Below, piece by piece: positions 24,547 to 36,566 of a DNA stretch of 64,000 bases (position 1 is the first letter of the stretch; every line of letters begins with the position of its first letter). The position numbers and the translations under genes were made by a program. The stretch comes from Biscogniauxia marginata (lineage: Eukaryota > Ascomycota > Sordariomycetes > Xylariales > Xylariaceae), in the NCBI GenBank assembly GCA_022695795.1, contig MU404061.1, forward strand, positions 496,001 through 560,000, written 5' to 3'. The notes beneath the pieces are model-generated. The model made no database searches, was not told the DNA's origin, and saw only the letters and a program-made list of their open reading frames with translations.

Positions 24547-27500
24547 AATACCTATCATACGGTTTACACGTCAGTGGATGAACCCGGTGGATTTGCGCAT
24601 GAGCTGGCCAGCTTGAGCGCTTCATGGATCACACGGGGAGGGGGGAATTGGACAACCTTCCGAAAGAGAGCTCCATAGGGAGGCAGGCCCGGTAGGTTTA
24701 GGTACCAAAGGCAAGGTGGAAAATAACCCCAGCGTAGAAAAGTTAGAACATTACCACATGGAGCCGGGACTTCGACGAGGAGTGATGGTAGTAGTCCGGG
24801 GGGAGGGAGGACAATGGACTGAGGTTCAAGGTACTTCCATGCCAAAGTACACAAGTACCTGTTTTAGGGAGAGTGAAGTACGTACCCCCGTACCCATTTG
24901 CGCCACTTCTTGTCGGTCTGGCCAGGGTATGGGAAAGCCACCCCTGTCGTTCTGCATGGAGGTCGCCCCCCCCAGGCTGGTGAGGTACGTACCTCCGTCG
25001 CGCCCAGCGAGAAGCACACCTCAGAAATGGGTACATGGGATAAAGCACTCGCGCGCGATAGCGTAATAGGTAATCTTCAGGATCCAATATGCACAGTCGC
25101 TCAAGTTCCACTCGAGCCGTTCATAACTTGAGCTATTAAAAAAACAATTGGTAACTCTACATAGGTGGTTAGTAAGCGTAGTAATTACTGGCCGTGGGTA
25201 AAAGCCGAATTACTTACCCTTCTTAGATGACATGTATACTACAGCATTATACTATTTCCCGGAGGAAGTCAATCCAAGCACCGAGTCTAATCGAGGTCGG
25301 CAGGGATACATACTACATGTATGTGCATCTGGCCGTGCGTAAGGCATTGCATATTGAGTTCGAGTCAACTTAAGTCTGTACGGTTGACTGACTGTTGCAT
25401 GTACGGCAACATAACCGACGCCTATAATGGGATATTATGGCAGTACAAATTTTGCTGCAAGTAGATACAGGGCAACAATAACAACCCGTGGCTGATCCGA
25501 ATCGGGATGGAAGCCCATGCTGTCGGCGCGCGCGGCACTGCCGACCTGCTTGGTTGGGAATTCGGGGCATCCCTGGTATCTCTTCTTCAGGACTGCCACG
25601 CCTATTCGATCAAGCTCGATCGTAACTTTTTCATCAGCAGCCTGCCCATGCTGCCCATGCTGCCCATCCACGTCATTGGCATTACTACCCAAGGCGGTGA
25701 AGCTTGAGCAGAGAGAATAGACTTAGAGAGGGGGTGAAACTCAAGTGAGCAAGACATGTCTTGTGTTGCCATGTTCCGGATCACACGCCCCCCAACTTCA
25801 ACTAACAAAAAGGTTATGGGATTTCTTTGGGATTAAGGAATGCCACACTAGTTTAAACCTGCTGCCAACACGCATCCGCAATCACTTGGCATCTGATGTT
25901 GCTCCGAGGTTGCCTACGCCTCTAAATGCTTCTGGACTCTATAAAAGGCCGGGTAAGGCGTAGATGTTTAATGTCCAAGTGCTACCTTCCGTTTTACGTA
26001 TCCTTTTTGTATTCACCAAAGTTTGAATAAAATGAGACCAAAACAACCTACAATAGTAGACTGGGCTCGCAAACGTGATAAAGAAGAAACCAATACTGGA
26101 GAGAACTAGCGACGTGCAAAGCGGACTAAGCCCATTGGAACGAGCAACGCTCATCACAGAACGAACCTGGACGGATTTCCATGGACCTTGAGGTTGCGGG
26201 GCAGCAACTTCAAGTGACGAGTTACCGCGAGGACTGGATGGCGTGATGGTAAGTAGCTGCCATCCATCTTATCAATAATACGAATGGTATCATGCCGATT
26301 TTTTTGGCTCTTCTCTGGGTAACTTTCTTTTCTTAGTTTGAAGCACAGTAACTACCCGGACCATCTCTGAAGGCGAACGAGTTATCGAGAAAGGCTGTCA
26401 AGCAGTTATATGGAGTGGATGAGAAACAGAAACCTTCCAACTTCGGAACCAGCGGGCGTCACGCACTACCGCCAGGGGACTTGTTGTCAGGATGGGTAGG
26501 CAGGCAGGCAGGCTGCTGTAAGAGAACTTGAGTATCCAGTTAACGGTGGACGGCAGCCCAATCGCATCAGACTGCCTCATCGCAGCGCCGTCGCTTTGAC
26601 CAGTCTGTCGTCTCCGCAGCACGCGACCCAATTCCAGTAGCAAGGGTTAGGCCAGCGCCGTGATTTTCTTTGGAAGCAATCTTGGGCGAGTCTGCACGTG
26701 GCATGGCCAATGCACAAATACTAAATCGCAGTCCGTCTTAAGAAGTGTTGGTAGACCGTACATGTTATGTATCGCAAAGGTCTGGTCGAGAGTCTTCGCT
26801 CAACGGTTTCAACGGTCCACACAGCTAGATTTAGACCGGTACATTGCTCTAGTGTGCAGTAATTGCATGGCGGTAAGATACTTGGGTAGGTAGTGTGGAC
26901 CTCATGGAACTTGTGTGAGTGCGACGGGTGAGAAATGATATTATGTTGTTGATAGAAAGTGCCTAGCATACGAAGGAGATTTTCGTAAGTGAGGGATCGT
27001 CTTTATGATTGACAGCTGGGATATTCTTTTTTAGATAGCCCAGTTTGCCCCTCGGTATCATTTTTATTTTTATTTTTATCCAAGGTACCTAAGGTAGGCG
27101 CGAAATCGATAGCTAAGAGGTAGCTAAGAGGTAGCCACGATTAGATGCATCTGTGGCTTGAAATTTCCTACCCGAGTTGAAAATCATACCTACGTTAGGT
27201 ACAGTACGTACGCTGTACCTCCCTGGCTCCCCTTACCTAAGGTCTGTTTGGTGGTACGCCCCCCGTCGATAAGATCTCCAGTGTCCCTCATACCTACGCC
27301 ACAACGCGCCGATCAATGCACGTTTCTACATAATGGTTTTTTAGGGAATCCCATCGTTGAACTACATGCAGTTACTATAGTACATGTAAGTAGGTATAAG
27401 TGATGGGCATCTTTATAATAGCCTAGTTAAATTGGGCTTTCGATTTCTCATCTTCGCACACTGTCTTACACGTATTCAACACCTGTATTACTAATTACTA

Positions 27501-28400
27501 AGATCCCTTTCGAAGCAGGTGGACTTGTGCCGAGCTGCGTTATGCGATTATAAGATGTATGTATACCACCTTACAGAACGATAAGTAGTGCCGTTGTCTT
27601 ATCACCACGGACTATAACAAGGGCACAGAGCTTCGCTCCGCCCAAGTTCCTGTTTCGTCCTGCTCGTCCAGCCAATCTCCGTACATGTGAGAGGCTCCCA
27701 TAGCCTACCACCCATGCCGATTTGATATCCTTTCGGGTGTTTTCTCCGCGGACGTCACCGGGATTACCAGGCTCGGCCTCAGTTTATACTATGTCCGTCC
27801 AGCAGCTCTGGAGGCCAAAAGGTTCACAGCCAAAGAATTTTAGTTGTCGCTGTGGAACAATCCACTTATGACGTCATGACTTCTTATCGGACCGCCAACT
27901 TTTTTTTTTCTTCCAGTTGTCTGCACGATTTCTAGACCAATTACAGAGCTCCTCACTAGACACACACTACCTGTAGCCCCAGTCTCCATATATTCAGGGG
28001 GTTTCTGAGGCAGACACTTACCACCATGTAAGTCTCTCCCGAAAGATCCCCTCACGAACCGAATAAACCTATCTATTGATAACTCTTCTCATTTTAATTT
28101 TAAAAGCCTAAAAGGAAAGAAAAAAAGCCTCTACCTTAGGTATTGATGCCTGTAATAGTTGTCTTACCAGAATGCGAAGCTTCGGATTCTGTTCTCATTG
28201 GCCGGGGCAAAACACTAACACGACGATCGGAAGTTGGCTTCCCCACCGAACCTCAGACGATGATGAGTCTTGCTGCAGGAGAGCTTATGCAACCCTGGCA
28301 GCCCTGGACGCGCTCCTGTCTCCAGCCTGACGGGCTAGCAGGAGCTTGACGGTGCCGTTGCGCCATACATAACATAAAATTAAGGCTTTTACGGCGCAGT
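23427..28400. other. Upstream region of the CP2 gene; no other gene seen
   Basis: Everything here is 5' to the CP2 start. It holds purine- or C/T-rich tracts, many TAGGTA/TACCTA words, a compound CT/CA microsatellite, three copies of a 9-bp CTGCCCATG unit at 25643-25669 and an ATTTTT repeat at 27060-27079. Short frames on both strands overlap one another without splice or domain support. The first kilobase probably includes the 5' UTR and promoter of the CP2 gene. Confidence 0.5.
24481..24545. repeat. Compound (CT)n-(CA)n microsatellite
   Basis: About 13 CT units run directly into about 18 CA units with a single G between them. The site lies about 1.05 kb upstream of the CP2 start codon and could form non-B DNA; it should be length-variable among isolates. 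Confidence 0.95.
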
Positions 28401-31400
28401 CCCTCAATAGCAGACTAACAACTAGGTATTCGGATATGCCCCTGTCTCTTACACAATGAAGATTGAAAGATTCCCCGTCATGGTAATACTGCTTCAGGAG
28501 GTGATCAGGCAGGTCACCTCAGAAATGTCATTCGCGCAGTGATGAGTACGGATGGTCGCAGAGCCTACAATGAACTGCGCATTCGAGGCCTCCCGGCAAT
28601 TAGTGTAGCAGTTCCTGTGAGGCATCACCGGCAGCATCTCTATACATATCTAACGGCACGGCAATGAACCCTGCCCTCTGATTGGCTGCAATCAGTTTAT
28701 ACGGCCGACTAGCACAGCTTAAGTTCGTCCCCTATAACGCGCGTACACCTCCCGAGTGTATTACAAAAGACACTACGCAACAAGGGCTGAACCCTATTGG
28801 TGTCCGCGGATGCGAGGTGCTCGTTGCTACGTAAAACTTCATACTTTACCTCGAGGTCCGGAGTATAGGAGGGAATAACAATGCCAATTTACATATCAAA
28901 CTAACACTCGAGAGAACCCGGTCAATTCATTCCATGGCTCTTCTGCTCGATATTCTCTTTTGCCCAGACTCAAGCACGCGAGACACGTGCCAACAACACT
29001 ATAGAACAATCTTGGGGTCTAGACCGTTGGTTCCTGTATTCGGATTAGGTCGAAGATCCGAGCCAACGGCGGGAGCTCAATCTAAAGCCTCGATACCCCT
29101 TACCATGACCACATGCCACTTAACTACAAATATGTTGGTTCCGCAAAACAACCCCAGGCCAGCGTCCTCTGGTAATCACCACCTATGCCTGCCGCCAATC
29201 ATGCCAACAGGGCTATAGTCGGATTCATCGATAATTGCCGTTCTATAAGGACACCAAGCAACGATTACTAGCCGTAGCCGGTCTTGTTCGTTCGCAGTTA
29301 ACTACCCTTCCGACAGCAACATACGCTCTTGGACGCAAAGAGTTACCAGGTCGCGACGACTTATTCGCGGAACACAGAGGAACGTCCTATATGATTAGCT
29401 CACTGGTATCCCTTGTGGAGATAGCTGTCGGTGCGAAATGTGCCATATCTTCGTCATACCCCAGCCACCCGCCTCACCGCTAAACTAAATGGTATCGACC
29501 GAAGCTATCAACATGCGGCAGCAATAGTGAATCACGACACGCTTGCGCGCACTTCCTGCTGCACGACCCGCATATCTTAGATGCTGCTCGAGGTCTCGTC
29601 GCCTACGTGGCAGTGATCAAACTGCATTTTACATGGGCTAGTCTCTACTTGAAACAGACGCTCGCCCAATAGCATTGCTCGAGGTCTAAATCTCCACGAG
29701 TGAAACTGCTGCAACAAGCTGGCCAGGCGCGGCATTGACAGATGCATCACAAGGGCGATCCGACTGGGTCTCGAAAGGGAGTCATCCCAGCCACGGATAA
29801 GTTATCTGAGGAAGCCTAGCACTGTGCTGAAGAGCCCTTTCGGCTCTTGCGATAGATATATAGAGGTGATATGGTCGTGCGCTCTGGAAGCTCTCTAGTC
29901 AAGACTTGTGGCCATTCGTCATCTTAGTAGCCGCACCGTTGTGACCATTACATGCCGTCACCGCCACGTCCGATCTGTGGGGGTGGATGCCAGAATGATC
30001 GGCACCTGTCCGACAGTCACATCAGGTACTATATTCCATCCAACTACATACCGTACGCCTCGCATCGTCAGGAATTTACTATACGGCGCTCTCTAGACTG
30101 CCTGTTAGGAGATGACTATAGACGTTCAACCGTACCATCACACCTGGCACCTTTTCCCGCATATGCTTGCCATACCATAACTTCATCTAGTTTATAAATT
30201 GGCCATCTATAAAGATTGGCTATGCTTGCGGTCGTGCATGCCAAGCTTTTTGATGTTACCTCCAAGGTACCAGCCCGACGTTCGCTATCCTTTCTATTAC
30301 ATATTCATCTATAGGGGAGGGAAGGGGGGCCCCTAGGGGGCTCCTGGCCCAGGGTGACATTCCCCAGCTGCGAGGTTCCGTACAGGGGAGGATGTCTGAC
30401 ATGAGCAACTGTACGCAAGGCAATTATGTCGGACGTAACACCTGTATGCATTCGGAGGTGTAATAAACAATAGTCTATCCCAAATCGCGACTACTTCCCG
30501 TCCTTCGCGGGCTTCGTCAGCCGATAGATCACGGATTATTACCCGCTACATGCACCGCGGGACGCTGGCGCCGGCCGAAGGACTGAACAGGGTGCTCCGT
30601 CACGGCGGCGCCGTTACCTCATGCGTCTGCTAGGACTTAGAGTGACCTAACATAGGCGTGCGGTCCGAAAGGAAGAAAATAATGTCTAGCCCGTTATCGT
30701 CAACCCCTAACCACGGAATCACATGTCAACATCGACAATTCGATATCAGAAATTCGGTCTACGAGAAAGTTGGCATTAGGACCGTTTGATGCCATGCTAG
30801 CGAGCAAGGTGTTTTCGTGTCTGCACCTTCGCAATCAATCTCTTGATCGTGGAAGAGAAAATTGACGATCCAACTTGTGGAACTGTCACGATGTCACGGA
30901 CCCTCCACATATACGGTAGGTGCTCAGTCGGAACTCGCTTCTATTCGTCTCTTGTTTCTATTGATAGCATCTATCTGTGTGTATAGCATAAGTCGTCAAC
31001 GGCACCCCTTGGTGTCAAATAGAAAAAAAAAACTCCACACAGGGGCATAGAATGCTACCATCTGACACATATCTTTTTGTTTTTCGTCCCTATTTGTTTC
31101 CCTCGCGGCTCCATTTGCTTTCTGTGCCTGACCCCGTGCGTAGATCCCGGGTCTCCCGCAATGATCCTACGTAAGGAATGCAAGATGATTACGAGATCTT
31201 CGTCAGCAGTCTATACCCAAATTCGGGACCCTTACCGGTCCTCGAAGACCACTTCGAGGGTTGTGTTGCATCCGGGCGCCACCTAGATATCGGAATCCTG
31301 CTTTTTTCCTCTCTGACGAGCGGCTATCCCATCTGCTCAGGGCACACCATTTCGGCTAGTAGGGACCTTTTGGTGCTCAGATACCTTCCTTGTAGCTTCG

Positions 31401-34400
31401 GGCACCCCTGTTGGAGATCTTTGCAACGCTGCGCTGTACCTAATCGTTCCCCAGTGCAAAGCTGCCCTGAAAGCCAGGAGCCTCCAGTGGAGTCTGGGGC
31501 TCTCCAGCACTGTTGCAACCGATATCAATAGCGCATTATCGTTGCACGACAGGAGGGCCCCCTGGCTTTCTGACAGGCCTGCCCTGCCCTGCTTAGGGCG
31601 CTTAAACCTCCGGCCGCGTGGCTGTGCTCACAGCGGCCCATCTGCCCCCAAGGTTGCGGCCTCTATACCGAGAAAGGTGCTAAGCTCGAAGATCATTAAA
31701 TCATCGTTGCCTCTCACCTCGTTTTCACATCGAAACCACCCCCTTTTCCTTCTCGCTTCATCGATATCGCTGCCGATCACTACTAGACGTTTTCTACGGA
31801 TGATTCCGCCGGCTCAATAACCTACGCATTATACGTGGAGATCGACAGTTACCATTCATCTGTACTCTATCTTATTTTTAGGATCGTTACGCCATCTGCA
31901 GAACACACGGCGCCATTCACGTTGAGAGCCTTTCGAATGCTGACGACAGGTCCTGCTGGAATGTTGGTGTGAGAGGGAAAGGAAAAAAACAAGAGCCACA
32001 GAATCTGATTCACTGCAGCCGATGCCGTACCCCGTGGCCGTACTCGCATCCCATAGACGGGCCAGGCTTTTCTTGCATGTGTCCCCCGATTGCTAAAGTT
32101 AGACAGGTCCTTGTCCTCCTCCGGACGATCCATCGCAACTCTCGGGCCCGTGTCAAGGGGTGTTGCCGCGGACCACGAACGGCTCACGGTCGTCATTCGG
32201 CTTCGTTCACCTTTGCCGCCTTGGCGACAAAGCGTCTATCGTCTATTAGCGAGCACATAAACGAACCCGCTAGTTCGGAGAGGTAGATCGTCCCTGCAAG
32301 AGACCTCGTGTTCACGGGCCCGCTGGACCCCTATCCCGTCATGAGCGCCGTGCCCATTGCAACGGGTCGGGCGTTCCTGCGGCGGGCGTGCCCAGTTTCC
32401 CAGATTTCTTACATCATTCCCCCCCGTAGGGCGGGCGGTGCACTGCCACGATCATACCCCCAGAAAGAAAAATCTATAATCCGACGACTATAAAGCCTGT
32501 CGATCATTGCCCTTCGCGACTTGAGCCGCATGAACTGTACCTTTTTTTTTTGCCGCGGATGACATCCCCCCTTGCAGAAAATCCCCTTGACAGTCCCCTC
32601 CCCCCATCGGTCTATCGATTTTCTGGAAGCATTAGAAGGAGAAAGCTCCAAAGCTTCCTAGTCGTTCCGACAAAGGGTCCTGCAGGCTCTTCCTTGCAGA
32701 ACGTAATTAAATAAACTCAATATCTTGATTTCCAACGATTGTTTTTCCAAATACATACACATATACCCCCTTTGTCAGATCGGCACCTACGCTATTCCTG
32801 GCAACGGACCTCGTATACCACACCACATGGCATACTATTGGGTCAGATCTTGACTTTATCGCCAACCATGTCGCCTCGCTGACGTCTATGTAAGGTGATC
32901 TCGCTAAGTTCCGTGGGATCGCTCGCCTACCACAACAGTATCCATATCCGGGCACGGGAATTTTTTTTCTCTTCAGCCCCCACACCCGGGGAAACCCTAG
33001 GCGCTAAGATGGGGACATAAGACAAAAGTTCAGAGACTTGTTGATGAAGTCTCGGTACTTAGGCCACTTGTACCGGCGTGCCTTCCCACCCCCCTGGAAG
33101 CGCGAATCCTAGATGCATCTGTAGTCCGAGGCTATCTCATCACGTTGACGATACTTCGTATATCGTGGTCATCTATTATATGCCGGCTCTGTATACCACT
33201 GGAGCCGCCCAAAGCTACCGGCAGCTAAGGAGGATTTCGCACAAACCATCCCGAAAAAGCTCGTACCTGGAGATTGCTTAGTAGGTGTTGGCGAGCGCCT
33301 CGGGGGCGGTGGCCCGAGACCACACGTGCGTCGGCGGCGCACTGGCGAGGGATTGGCCCAGGCGCTAGGAGACATGAGGCTAACGGGTTGAAGGCTCGAG
33401 GAACCTTGGTAAACCGGGAAAGGCTTACTAGCTCTGGGGGAAAACTGCCGGCCGCCTTTCTATCACAAGGCACGACAAACGGTTACTACGCAGAAAAGGG
33501 GTTGGAGTAACCTCCCTAGAGAGGCAGACATACACAGGAGGGGGAAAGGGGGGTAAGACTTGGAGGATCTGTCATCAGCAGACCGATATAGCAGGTCTTC
33601 TGATGACCTTTGCTGCTAGGCGTGACTGCCGGTTCCGAAATCCTACATGACTACATGGTGATAGTGCAGCTTTTCTCTGCAAGGAAACATATTATCTTGA
33701 CTTGGTGGTGTCTATCTGGTTGGAGTATAGATAGCCGAGTGAAGTTTGTCGATACTGAAGTTGGCAACTACCTATGCTCTCAAATATCACGTGTATCCCC
33801 TCTACCGGTTCCGGGCCGGCCATCGTTGTTCAGAGTTTGGTCAGCGAGGACATTACTTCCTAATTTGGCCTCGAACTGCCGTTGTGGACAATATTTGTAC
33901 CGGAGCTAAGGGGGGAAAAGTCCAAAAACAACCCACCATCTGTCCTTTCCAGGCACGGCAATATATGTTGCTAGTTCTTCTAATTTGGGCAAGGTTGTCG
34001 TTATCAAGATCCTGCTTAGCACTGGCGGGGGGGAGTTAGAAACGAAACGAGACAAAACAAAACAAAACAAAACAACACGAACCAAAAACCTCAAAGCTAG
34101 GACCACAGTCTAATTTATACATATATATATATAGCTTCAAGACGTTGCCGAAAACGTTGTTTATCAAGCTCAATGAGCGTAAATGACTTTGATTAAGTGT
34201 ATGCTTGTTTTCAAAATTGTAAACCCTACAAAGAAGTATAAAGGATCCGAAAGCTTTGCATATAGATCGTGTTCTCGCGACCGAAAAAATCCCGCAAGCC
34301 TCAGGATGGGCTTGGAGTTAGGATGGAAAAAGTCTACCGGCAAACAATTCACTCAAATTAAATCCGTCTAAAATCAGAGCCGGAACACTTGTGGTTCGTG

Positions 34401-36248
34401 GATTGATAGTCTCGGTTCAGAACCAAATTTCTGTTTGAAAAGGGTTACACACGTAACAACTCGAATCCCCCAGATTAGAGGCTGAGCAGAACTTATTACA
34501 CATTTTATTACTCTTAAGATTTTCATCTGGGGTATGGACAATGAGTCTATTATAATTGGTTACTTATATATACTAGATTTCTCGAAACCTTTCCCGAGTA
34601 AGTTAAACTATGGTGTAGACTGGACTAGCAAGATGTAGGAGGATGAGGCGTATAATATATGCCCGGAGTCATAAAAGAACGCAGTAAGAAATGGTACTCT
34701 TTTGTTTTGACTGAGTTGTATAGCGGGTCTCGGAAAGCAGTGATAGGAAGTCAGAAGGTCGGGCATTAAGAACACAGAGATCTTTTATGTGTATAACGGC
34801 CTCGAGAGGCCTTCGAATAGATCTTGTCTTTGCACGACAACACTATTAGCCAAAAACCCCCTACTTAAGGTTACCAATTGCTCTGAAATATGACTACCGA
34901 GTTTTGTGGTGGGATTCAAAATCAAGAAATGCCAAGTTTCTGCGATATTCTTGGAAATCCTGAAAAAGGGCCCAACGCGCTGAAGCTTCTGTGGAGCCGA
35001 GTTACTGCGTTATTATTGTCCTGAAGCCTCACCCGATTATGTAGGAAGTAGGAACCTTCTCGGGTGATTTCTTGCCGACAGTCAATTAGCGTATCACTGA
35101 GGCAAGTCATGAGGCTTTTCAGAACGTGTGTATAGTTAGGACCCGGTACATATTGGCGCTGCCGAACCGGCTTGTGGATTGTCGACGTTCTGAATGACAC
35201 TGGTCGTTGGCCTGATGATGTTGTTTGTGAGGACCTGCCTGCATGCAAATGTGACAGACTGCCGCCGGAATCATCGCCTTATTTGACAGCGGTACCACCG
35301 TACAAAAAGCACGGGATCCAATAGTACATATAGCAATCTCGGTTATGCTGCGTTGGCCCTCCGTCCGTACCTGGATGAGTGCCAAGATAACCACCACCCC
35401 GGTTATTCCGCGCCAAAAATAAAAAATAAACTCGGTCATTCTTGTCCCTTATAGCCGTGTAGCTAGATAGGGGGAAGGTTCTGTAGGTCCGACAGTCATT
35501 GATAATTATAGCATCGGAAGTGATGAGGGGCCGGACGTGAATTTCAGCAAGTGGAATGAGGCAGTGCGCAAACACAACGGCACTCCTTGCGTGCCGCGGG
35601 GACCTGCGATTTGCCTAATAACCGCCAGCATGACCGTCATTTCGGGTGCCCGATTCTGCGCCGCAGCGAACAAGCAATGATATCCATCCCTTCATTGCTG
35701 CTAGCAAGTCAGGGTGAAGTATGTGTATAGACAGACAAATCTGTATTTTTTTGGAGGCTCAACCATGTGATCGAAGCATCTCGTACGACGCTCATTTTGG
35801 CTCATCGACGAGACGCACGGGTACGTGCATAACTACCTTAAAATAGATGTGTGCGTCCATCCACGGGCAGACGGATTCGAGAAGTCGCGCAGTGCAAATA
35901 CAGCGCTTTTTGGCAAACATTAGCTCAGCTGTCATAACGAATTATCGATCGAAGCTGACACAATTAAACGGTAAACAGCACCACGAAAAGTGAAATAGCC
36001 GGTGCAGTTGAGTGTCTCATTGATCCAATTCAACAATTTCGTGGTATCTAATAGATGTATCGAGGAACTAATTGTATACAGAGTATCGTTATGATACAGA
36101 TCTAATAAAATGGGCCAAGTAAGTCTGAATTCGGCATGCACCATCGAGAGCACCCAGCGTCCTAACAGGAGATTCATTGCTAGACTTTTCACGGTGCTGC
36201 TTTATATTTCTCTACACATACCACCTCCTCATCGGCGTCACCACAGGG
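28401..36248. other. Long gene-free interval without recognisable remnants
   Basis: About 7.8 kb without a supportable gene. From about 28.6 to 33.5 kb base composition is nearly even and many short frames occur in all phases, unlike the AT-rich blocks elsewhere, but none shows a domain, codon bias or splice-consistent extension. Minus-strand frames at 35.6-34.9 kb (about 98, 106 and 108 codons) overlap in different phases and may be a broken gene that I cannot identify. An A/C-rich (ACAAA)n run lies at 34053-34075. Confidence 0.45.
33571..33607. other. 14-bp stem hairpin
   Basis: GTCATCAGCAGACC at 33571-33584 pairs with GGTCTTCTGATGAC at 33594-33607 with one mismatch around a 9-nt loop. No gene is nearby, so a transcription-linked role is unsupported; it may be a relic of a small foldback element. 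Confidence 0.5.
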
Positions 36249-36566
36249 ATGAAGGCTACTGGACTCTTCTAGCTCACCTCCGTCGTGTCCCTCGCCCTCG
36301 GAGCTGGCCTCCGGCGTCGGCGACAGGAGACCCCGGAAGATTTCGAGAGCACAGCGGATATCTTCGTCCGGACGAAAAGCTGCTGGTTCTACAGCTCCGT
36401 GCACGATAAGACGCGCACCACCATCGAGTGCGCCAAGATGTTCGCCGAGAACGGGCTCGAGGTGCCCGACTACCAACCAGCGTTGAATCGAGGACGTGTG
36501 CAGAGGCGGGCCCTGGGCCCGGAACGTCAATGCGATATTCGGAAACCTCTTCGGCACGAGCCCTGA
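36249..36566 (+). pseudogene. GC-rich relic or mis-spliced fragment of a small secreted protein
   Basis: A GC-rich island with strong third-position G/C bias stands out from its AT-rich surroundings. From ATG 36249 the frame reads MKATGLF, then TAG (36270-36272), then LTSVVSLALGAGL, a hydrophobic stretch typical of a signal peptide. About 85 further codons follow, including a cysteine-containing segment (SCWFYSS...IECAKMF). The TAG may be a mutation that killed a secreted-protein gene. Alternatively, it could be a 3' splice acceptor (CTTCTAG), the true start lying upstream. The last 25 or so codons are Arg-rich and may already be out of frame. The opposite-strand frame lacks the codon bias. 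Family not recognised. Confidence 0.45.

Noticed and set aside
34922..35575. Overlapping minus-strand frames as one gene
   Set aside because: Three phases with no donor/acceptor pairs that join them into a sensible protein; no domain recognised.
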